DNA of 9,455 bases, from assembly GCA_029858755.1 (NCBI GenBank), contig JAOUEK010000039.1, positions 1 through 9,455 of the forward strand, in the 5' to 3' direction. The position numbers were made by a program, and so were the translations under genes. Each line of letters starts with the position of its first letter. Position 1 is the stretch's first letter. The notes beneath the pieces are model-generated. The model saw only the letters and a program-made list of their open reading frames with translations. It was not told the origin of the DNA and searched no databases. Positions 4,834-9,455 of this stretch are shown one piece after another. This DNA is from Thermoleophilia bacterium (lineage in GTDB: Bacteria; Actinomycetota; Thermoleophilia; Gaiellales; Gaiellaceae).

Positions 4834-7539
4834 CTATGCGGCGCGCGAGGCCTCGGGCTCCAGTGCCTCGAGCAGCCTGCCGGAGGCGACGAGCCGGTCG
4901 AGCGCAGCCACGCACCCCGGGCAGAACTGCGTGCCGCTCTGACTGCGGATCTCGCCGAGCGCAGCCGAGAGCGTCATCGCGTTGCGGTAGACGCGGGTGG
5001 TGACCATCGAGTCGAGCGCGTCGGCGACGTGCAGCACGCGGGCGCCGAGCGGGATGTCCTCGCCGCGCAACCCGTCCGGGTAGCCGCCGCCGTCGAACCG
5101 CTCGTGGTGGTGCCGGATCGCCGGCGTCGAGTCGGCGAGGAAGCCGAGGTGGGCGATGATGCGCTCCCCCTCGGCCGGGTGCTCGCGAACGGCCTCCCAG
5201 TCCTCCTCGGCGAGCGCACCCGGCTTGAGCAGCACCGTGTCGGGCACCGCGAGCTTGCCGACGTCGTGGAAGAGGGCGGCGAACGCGAGTGCCTCGAGCT
5301 CCTGCGCGTCCATCTCGAGCTCCTGCCCGACCGCGATCGCAATGCGCTGCACGCGGCGCGAGTGCCCCGCCGTGTAGGCGTCGCGGGCGTCGACGGCGGC
5401 GGCGAGCGTCTCCATGGCCTCGGTCGCGCGCTCCCGGAGCAGCGTGTTCACCTCCGTCAGGGCCTCGTTCTGACGCTCGATCGTGGTCGAGGCATCGCGC
5501 AACCGACGGACGCTCTCCTCGGTGTGGGCGATGTAGTCCAACTGCGCCTTGCGCACCAGGATCAGAGGCACCGCGAACACGAAGAGGGCGAGCAAGCCGG
5601 CCACATCGAAGGCGACGGCGATCATCGCGCCGACGACGCCGTACACGACGTAGTGCCCGAACAGCCAGGCGAAGTGGCTGCGCATCACGCCAAGCCACCG
5701 GTCACCGGTCTCAAGCATGATCGCTGTCGTCAGCAGCCCGATGTTCAACGCGTAGTAGGCGACGCCCGCGCCTGCGCCGAGGAGGACGTAGACCCAGTCT
5801 CCACTCGGCAGCGCGGAGTACGCGGCGGCTGCGACGAGGCTGCTGAGGGTGAGGCTGCCGAGGTTGAAGATCGTGCGGTGGAGCGGGCCCCGGCGCGCGC
5901 TCCAGTCGACGGCGCACACGGCGAGCGCGAGCGGCAGCGCCGCCGTCGGCCCGAAGAGCGCCGCGCCGGCGAGCGCGCCGACTGCGCTCAGCGAGATCGA
6001 GCCGTGATCGCTCATCTCGATCGCCAGCGCCTGCCCGACCGCCACGAGGGCGACGAGGACGACGATGTCGATCGCGTCTCCGGAGTGATCGAGAACGAGC
6101 CCCGCGACGCCGGCGAGGACCCCGACGACGCCGACGAGCCCGACGAACGCACGGAGCGAGTGGGACAGCGCGAGGTAGTTCGGCGCCGGGGGGATCGCCG
6201 CCGCCTCGGCAGCGGCGGGAGTGGGCACCGACGCGATCGGACGGCTCGCCCCGGAAGTCGAGGAGCCGGGCTGCTCGTCGACGGGTCGTGACACGTGCGA
6301 GACGACGACATCGTGGACGACGTCGGGATCGCTCGCCGAGGCCACGCGGTTGCGCCCGCGAGCCTTGGCCCGGTAGGCGGCGAGGTCGGCCTGGTGGATC
6401 AGCTCGCGCCCGGTGCGACCGTGCTCGGGGAAGCAGGCGACACCGATCGAGATCGTCGCGGAGATCGGCTCGCTCGACGTCTCCACCTCGAACCGCTCTG
6501 CCGCGACCGCCTCCCGGATCTCCTCGCCGAGACGTGCCGCCTCGGCCTCGGGCGTGTGAGGCAGCAGGATCGCGAACTCCTCGCCCCCGAAGCGGGCGGC
6601 CAAGCCGCCGGCGGGCAGGTGCCGCTCGAACACCCGTGCCAGGCCGGCGAGGACGGCGTCGCCGGCGAGATGGCCGTAGCGGTTGTTGATCGTGCGGAGC
6701 AGGTCGAGGTCGGCAACGAGGATCGAAAGGGGTGATCCGGCTCGACTCGCGTGCTCGAGCGCCTCGTCGAGGGCGCCCGAGAAGTACCGGGCGTTGAAGA
6801 GCTCGGTCTTCGGGTCCTGCCGGGCCTCGGCCTCGAGCTTGGGGAGCGCGAGCGTCCGGTAGATCAGCAGCACCGGCGCGAGCGCGAAGACGATCAGCCA
6901 CGGGTTGTCGAGCCAGAGCGCGGCCACGGCGACCCCGAGCAGCGAGAGCACGAGATCGGTGGAGAGGCTCTGGAACGTGAACAGGCCGCTCTGGTGAAGC
7001 GAGTGCCCGCGCGCGAAGCGCAGGACGAGCGCGAGCACGAGATGCTGGACGAGCAGGAAGCTCGCCGCCGCCACGACACCGGCGACGAAGAAGCCGGTGT
7101 CGGCGCTGAACACGTCGTCCCCGAGCCGACCGACGGTGCTGAAGGCGATCGAGGCGATCAGGCCCGAGAGCGCGTAGTTGACGATGTTGAACGACTGGAT
7201 GTACCACGGGTAGCGCGCCTTCAGCCATTCCGGCACGTGCTGGACGACGGCGATGAACGCGAGCGCGGGCGGAGGGAGCAGCAGCGCGGCGGCCACGGCG
7301 ATCACGGGGGTGGTGTGGTACGACTGGTTGCGCGGCGTGATCACCACGAACAGCTGGGCGACTGCCGCGATCGCCGCCAGGCCGAGCATGAGCCGCACGT
7401 CCGAGGTGGTGAGCGCGGTGAAGCTCGTCCAGCGGGTGGCGTAGAGAGCGGCAGTGCACGCGGTCACGCCGACGATGTAGAGCTGCGCCGCGGGCGCAAG
7501 CGCGGCGGGCTTGTGCTCGGCGACGGTCTGGGTGCTCAT
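4834..7539 (-). CDS. Membrane GGDEF/HD-GYP protein, bifunctional cyclic di-GMP synthase/phosphodiesterase candidate
   Basis: 901 residues, ATG at 7539. Order of parts: hydrophobic module A (about 20-236, six to seven membrane segments), GGDEF domain (about 240-400), a linker rich in Ser/Pro/Ala (about 401-455), hydrophobic module B (about 461-671), a probable coiled coil (about 672-712), and an HD-GYP domain (about 705-885). The GGDEF domain has the RFGGEEF active loop (316-322) and the VADLDLLRTINNRYGH metal/substrate segment (275-290), so it could make c-di-GMP. The allosteric RxxD inhibitory site is absent (LPAG at 308-311). The HD-GYP domain has His726, HDVGK (758-762), His787 and HHERFDGGGYP (811-821), the full set expected for a metal-dependent c-di-GMP phosphodiesterase. 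It sits alone, convergent with the acylphosphatase gene and divergent from the secreted protease. Both catalytic domains appear intact; which activity dominates cannot be read from sequence. No strong ribosome site precedes the start. Confidence 0.93.
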   Translation of the reverse strand: MSTQTVAEHKPAALAPAAQLYIVGVTACTAALYATRWTSFTALTTSDVRLMLGLAAIAAVAQLFVVITPRNQSYHTTPVIAVAAALLLPPPALAFIAVVQHVPEWLKARYPWYIQSFNIVNYALSGLIASIAFSTVGRLGDDVFSADTGFFVAGVVAAASFLLVQHLVLALVLRFARGHSLHQSGLFTFQSLSTDLVLSLLGVAVAALWLDNPWLIVFALAPVLLIYRTLALPKLEAEARQDPKTELFNARYFSGALDEALEHASRAGSPLSILVADLDLLRTINNRYGHLAGDAVLAGLARVFERHLPAGGLAARFGGEEFAILLPHTPEAEAARLGEEIREAVAAERFEVETSSEPISATISIGVACFPEHGRTGRELIHQADLAAYRAKARGRNRVASASDPDVVHDVVVSHVSRPVDEQPGSSTSGASRPIASVPTPAAAEAAAIPPAPNYLALSHSLRAFVGLVGVVGVLAGVAGLVLDHSGDAIDIVVLVALVAVGQALAIEMSDHGSISLSAVGALAGAALFGPTAALPLALAVCAVDWSARRGPLHRTIFNLGSLTLSSLVAAAAYSALPSGDWVYVLLGAGAGVAYYALNIGLLTTAIMLETGDRWLGVMRSHFAWLFGHYVVYGVVGAMIAVAFDVAGLLALFVFAVPLILVRKAQLDYIAHTEESVRRLRDASTTIERQNEALTEVNTLLRERATEAMETLAAAVDARDAYTAGHSRRVQRIAIAVGQELEMDAQELEALAFAALFHDVGKLAVPDTVLLKPGALAEEDWEAVREHPAEGERIIAHLGFLADSTPAIRHHHERFDGGGYPDGLRGEDIPLGARVLHVADALDSMVTTRVYRNAMTLSAALGEIRSQSGTQFCPGCVAALDRLVASGRLLEALEPEASRAA
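5527..6159 (-). repeat. Membrane module B of the GGDEF/HD-GYP protein (second copy)
   Basis: Codes residues about 461-671. Landmarks matching module A are ALFGPTAALPLALAVCAVDW (527-546), FNLGSLTLSSLVAA (558-571) and LLALFVFAVPLILVRK (649-664). The residue offset between copies stays near 435-441 throughout. This copy leads through a coiled coil into the HD-GYP domain. Confidence 0.6.
6832..7482 (-). repeat. Membrane module A of the GGDEF/HD-GYP protein (first copy)
   Basis: Codes residues about 20-236. Landmarks are LLLPPPALAFIAVVQHVPEW (87-105), FNIVNYALSGLIAS (117-130) and the closing LIVFALAPVLLIYR segment (215-228) that leads into the GGDEF domain. These align in order with module B at 5527-6159, which indicates an ancient internal duplication at protein level. 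I cannot assign either copy to a named MASE-type sensor family. Confidence 0.6.
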
Positions 7540-7605
7540 GGCCGCGGCATGGGGGAACTGGCGCTGTGCGCGCTCATAGACAGCAGAATCGGCGGCGGCG
7601 GCGAG

Positions 7606-7693
7606 GGCGACCTCACTCGGAAGGGGTACCCGGGCCGGTCGCGCCCGGGCCCGCTCCGCCCGGCCGAAACCCTCGCTCGAGGGATCGATCGCC
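7606..7693. other. Candidate structured RNA element in the divergent leader
   Basis: GGCGA at 7606-7610 can pair with TCGCC at 7689-7693, enclosing further helices: CCCGGGC (7629-7635) with GCCCGGG (7643-7649), loop of 7; and CCCTC (7670-7674) with GAGGG (7679-7683), loop of 4. GGCCGG (7633-7638) can instead pair with CCGGCC (7660-7665), giving two mutually exclusive folds. This is a closed multi-helix shape with switch-like alternatives. GC-rich DNA forms such helices easily by chance, and no consensus of a known riboswitch was recognised. The strand of any transcript is unknown. Confidence 0.3.
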
Positions 7694-7702
7694 CCCCAAG
7701 AC

Positions 7703-7785
7703 CCCCCGCCCGGGGGAGATGGCCGCGCAGGAGGCGCCTACCGTCCGCAGTGGATTCGATGACTGCGGCGGCCCGTGCGGCGGGC
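7703..7785 (+). promoter_or_regulatory. Three hairpins just upstream of the protease ribosome site
   Basis: CCCCC (7703-7707) pairs with GGGGG (7712-7716); CCGCAGT (7745-7751) pairs perfectly with ACTGCGG (7762-7768) around a 10-base loop; GCCCG (7771-7775) pairs with CGGGC (7781-7785) around a 5-base loop. The last stem ends one base before the ribosome binding site, so it could mask or expose it. None is followed by a T-run, so they are not ordinary terminators. Confidence 0.4.
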
Positions 7786-7791
7786 AGGAGG
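7786..7791 (+). promoter_or_regulatory. Strong ribosome binding site of the S8 protease gene
   Basis: AGGAGG, 8 bases before the ATG at 7800. It is the best Shine-Dalgarno match in the window and decides the start over the in-frame ATG at 7719, which has a G-run directly abutting it with no usable spacing. Confidence 0.8.
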
Positions 7792-7799
7792 ACCTCGAG

Positions 7800-9455
7800 A
7801 TGCTTCAGAAGCGAGAGCACGGCGACATCGAGGCCGGGGCCTGCGGGCACGGCGCGATCAGGCAGAACGCCCTCTGGGGACGCACGAAGCGGAACGGCGC
7901 AATCGTGCTCGCGACGATGCTCGTCGCGGCCTTCGCCGTGCTCGCCGGGCTCGCCGCACCCGCCCAGGCGGCCGAGGACACGGCCTACGTGCCCAAGCCG
8001 CTCTACGACGCCGCGACCGCCGACCCGGACGCGCTGTTCGACGTGATCGTCCAGGGCTCGAAGGGCAAGACGAGCGACGACGTCGCGAAGGTGACCGAGA
8101 AGGCCCTCGACGACGACAAGGCGAAGGACGCGAAGTTCAAGCGCAAGTTCGCCTCCATCGACGGCGTCTCGGCCACGCTGAGCGGCAAGCAGATCCTCAA
8201 GCTCGCCCGCAAGAGCGACGTGTACGCGATCACCGAGGACTCGGCTACCGGGGCGACGTACTCGAACTCGCAGCTGTGGGTGCCGGCGACGGAGGTGCTC
8301 GCGCACTCCACGAATTCGTGGAACGCCTCGTACAGCTTCCCGACGATCGCGATCGTCGACTCCGGCGTCCAGCCCCGCGCGGACTTCGGCTCGCGGCTGC
8401 GCGCGCAGGTCAGCTTCGTCTCGACCGGCCCGAACGCGTCCGGTGACGGCTTCGGCCACGGCACGCTCGTCGCGAGTATCGCCGCCGGCTCCGCCGAGGG
8501 CTACACGGGCATGTCCCCGAAGTCCGACCTCGTCTCCCTCGACGTGCTCAACGACGCGGGCGCCGGCGTGATGAGCGACGTGATCGCCGCCTGCGACTGG
8601 ATCCTCGCGAACAAGAAGACCTACAACATCCGCGTGGCGAACTTCTCGCTCAACGCCGGGTCGGGCGCGAGCATCCTCTACGACCCGCTCGACGCGGCCG
8701 TCGAGAAGCTGTGGCTGGACGGCGTCGTCGTCGTCGCGGCGGCCGGCAACTACGCGGTCAACGGCGCCGAGAGCGGCGTGCTGTTCTCCCCCGCCAACGA
8801 CCCGTTCGTGATCACCGTCGGCGCCGACGACGTCAATGGCACGTCGAGCAACTGGAACGACTTCGCGGCGCCGTGGTCGGCGTGGGGCTTCACGTACGAC
8901 GGCTTCCGCAAGCCCGAGCTCTCCGCGCCCGGACGGCGGATCACGGCCGCGGTGCCCTCCACCTCGACGCTCGCCAACCTGTTCCCCTGGCGCAAGGTCG
9001 GCAGCGACTACATGTGGATGTCCGGCACCTCCTTCGCGGCACCCGTCGCCTCCGGCGCCGCCGCGTGGTTCCTCGCCAAGAACCCGAGCTGGACGCCCGA
9101 CCAGGTCAAGGGCGCCCTCATGCTCGACCTCGACACGCCCTCCGGCTACACGCCGGGCGGCGCCCTCGGCCTCGGCGTGATCGACGCCGACGGCGACGTC
9201 GGCACCACGTCCCCGCCGAACCCGAACGCCGGCCTCAACCAGTTCGTCTCGAACGGCACCTTCGACCGCGAGGCCTGGCGCAAGGCGGCCGAGTCGAGCG
9301 CCTCCTGGAACTCCGCGTCCTGGAGCTCGGCCTCCTGGAGCTCGGCCTCCTGGTCGAGCGCCTCCTGGAGCTCGGCCTCCTGGTCGAGCGCCTCCTGGTC
9401 GAGCGCCTCCTGGAGCTCGGCCTCCTGGTCGAGCGCCTCCTGGGCGAGCTCGATC
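7800..9455 (+). CDS. Secreted subtilisin-like (S8) serine protease with C-terminal SSASW repeats (3' end cut by window)
   Basis: 552 codons are present and the frame is still open at the window edge. The N-terminus is a Sec-type signal with an unusually long polar lead (about 33 residues), a hydrophobic core AIVLATMLVAAFAVLAGLA (34-52) and probable cleavage after APAQA (about 53-57). Residues about 78-147 resemble an inhibitor I9 propeptide, which would be removed on maturation. The catalytic domain shows Asp187 in IAIVDSGV, His220 in GHGTLVAS, oxyanion Asn317 in AAAGN and Ser411 in GTSFAAPVASG: a complete S8 triad, so an active extracellular endopeptidase is expected. After the domain, a NAGLNQFVSNGTF linker (476-488) leads into ten SSASW pentapeptides from residue 499. 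The start is fixed by the AGGAGG site; beginning at 7719 would add 27 residues with a CGGPCGG motif. The substrate and the missing C-terminus are unknown. Confidence 0.93.
   Translation, partial: MLQKREHGDIEAGACGHGAIRQNALWGRTKRNGAIVLATMLVAAFAVLAGLAAPAQAAEDTAYVPKPLYDAATADPDALFDVIVQGSKGKTSDDVAKVTEKALDDDKAKDAKFKRKFASIDGVSATLSGKQILKLARKSDVYAITEDSATGATYSNSQLWVPATEVLAHSTNSWNASYSFPTIAIVDSGVQPRADFGSRLRAQVSFVSTGPNASGDGFGHGTLVASIAAGSAEGYTGMSPKSDLVSLDVLNDAGAGVMSDVIAACDWILANKKTYNIRVANFSLNAGSGASILYDPLDAAVEKLWLDGVVVVAAAGNYAVNGAESGVLFSPANDPFVITVGADDVNGTSSNWNDFAAPWSAWGFTYDGFRKPELSAPGRRITAAVPSTSTLANLFPWRKVGSDYMWMSGTSFAAPVASGAAAWFLAKNPSWTPDQVKGALMLDLDTPSGYTPGGALGLGVIDADGDVGTTSPPNPNAGLNQFVSNGTFDREAWRKAAESSASWNSASWSSASWSSASWSSASWSSASWSSASWSSASWSSASWSSASWASSI
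9294..9443 (+). repeat. Ten tandem 15-bp units encoding SSASW pentapeptides
   Basis: Units run without interruption. Unit 2 (9309-9323) is the divergent one, encoding NSASW with different codons. The other nine use only two DNA forms that encode the same peptide: TCG AGC GCC TCC TGG (units 1, 5, 7, 8, 10) and AGC TCG GCC TCC TGG (units 3, 4, 6, 9). Units 5-7 (9354-9398) and 8-10 (9399-9443) are identical 45-bp blocks, showing a higher-order duplication. An ASSI variant follows at the window edge, so the true array length is unknown. Confidence 0.95.

Larger units (their letters stand above)
7540..7799. promoter_or_regulatory. Divergent intergenic region (260 bp), rich in inverted repeats
   Basis: This is the only gene-free stretch of note and must hold the promoters of both the minus-strand c-di-GMP gene and the plus-strand protease gene. 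I see no -35/-10 pair good enough to call on either strand. It is packed with inverted repeats, described separately, and with C- and G-runs (CCCCCC at 7692-7697 and 7702-7707, GGGGG at 7712-7716). An ATG at 7719 opens the protease frame 81 bases upstream of the preferred start, so part of the region may be translated. Confidence 0.7.

Noticed and set aside
4846..4855. CGAGGCCTCG palindrome near the convergent gene ends as a terminator.
   Set aside because: It has no loop and no T-run on either side, and lies within coding sequence.
7536..7550. A tiny minus-strand ORF (ATG at 7550, MPRP) whose stop overlaps the start of the c-di-GMP gene as ATGA.
   Set aside because: There is no ribosome site before it and five codons can arise by chance; conservation would be needed to call a regulatory upstream ORF.
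7606..7693. A c-di-GMP-I (GEMM) riboswitch.
   Set aside because: The layout is vaguely similar but GGCAAACC and GGACGCAAAGCC are not present and the P1b-like loop is GCTC, not a GNRA tetraloop.
5029..8046. Several long plus-strand and alternate minus-strand frames over the GGDEF/HD-GYP gene, and one crossing the divergent region.
   Set aside because: They show no family motifs, are rich in Arg, Glu and Asp or Ala, and overlap a 901-residue frame with complete catalytic domains.
7536..8459. A 307-residue minus-strand frame across the divergent region and the protease start.
   Set aside because: It is antisense to the signal peptide and catalytic domain of the protease and has no recognisable domain.
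9294..9443. A CRISPR array or non-coding tandem repeat.
   Set aside because: The units are 15 bp, contiguous with no spacers, and in frame with the protease as a regular pentapeptide.

Overview
The window is about 9.5 kb of very GC-rich DNA with tightly packed genes, GTG starts and stop/start overlaps. These traits, a multi-domain GGDEF/HD-GYP membrane protein and a serine/tryptophan-repeat subtilase suggest a high-GC actinobacterium, possibly class Thermoleophilia. That placement is an inference from style and gene content; there is no rRNA or marker gene here to test it.

Layout. Positions 1-4830 hold six plus-strand genes with no gaps, each overlapping the next by 4 to 32 bases, so they very probably form one operon. 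The first three make a thiamine-type ABC importer: the last 47 codons of a ThiB-like binding protein, a ThiP permease with two fused permease halves, and a ThiQ-type ATPase that carries an extra C-terminal TOBE-like region. The next three are a small protein with terpenoid-cyclase-type (prenyltransferase/squalene oxidase) alpha-toroid repeats, a DUF362 protein with a Tat-type signal, and an acylphosphatase. The role of the second trio is unknown, and its coupling to thiamine uptake is the main puzzle of this half.

Positions 4834-7539, minus strand, encode one 901-residue membrane protein for cyclic di-GMP turnover: membrane module, GGDEF domain, a second and related membrane module, coiled coil, HD-GYP domain. 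It converges on the acylphosphatase gene with three bases between the two stop codons.

Positions 7540-7799 are the only real non-coding stretch. It lies between two divergent genes and is dense in inverted repeats. From 7800 to the window end runs a secreted subtilisin-like (S8) protease with a complete catalytic triad. It enters a tract of ten perfect or near-perfect SSASW pentapeptides and is cut off by the window edge.

The points most worth a second look are the SSASW tract and its 45-bp higher-order repeat, the structured divergent region between a c-di-GMP enzyme and a secreted protease, the duplicated membrane module, and the thiamine/toroid/DUF362/acylphosphatase operon. No CRISPR array, tRNA, rRNA, insertion sequence or phage gene was seen.
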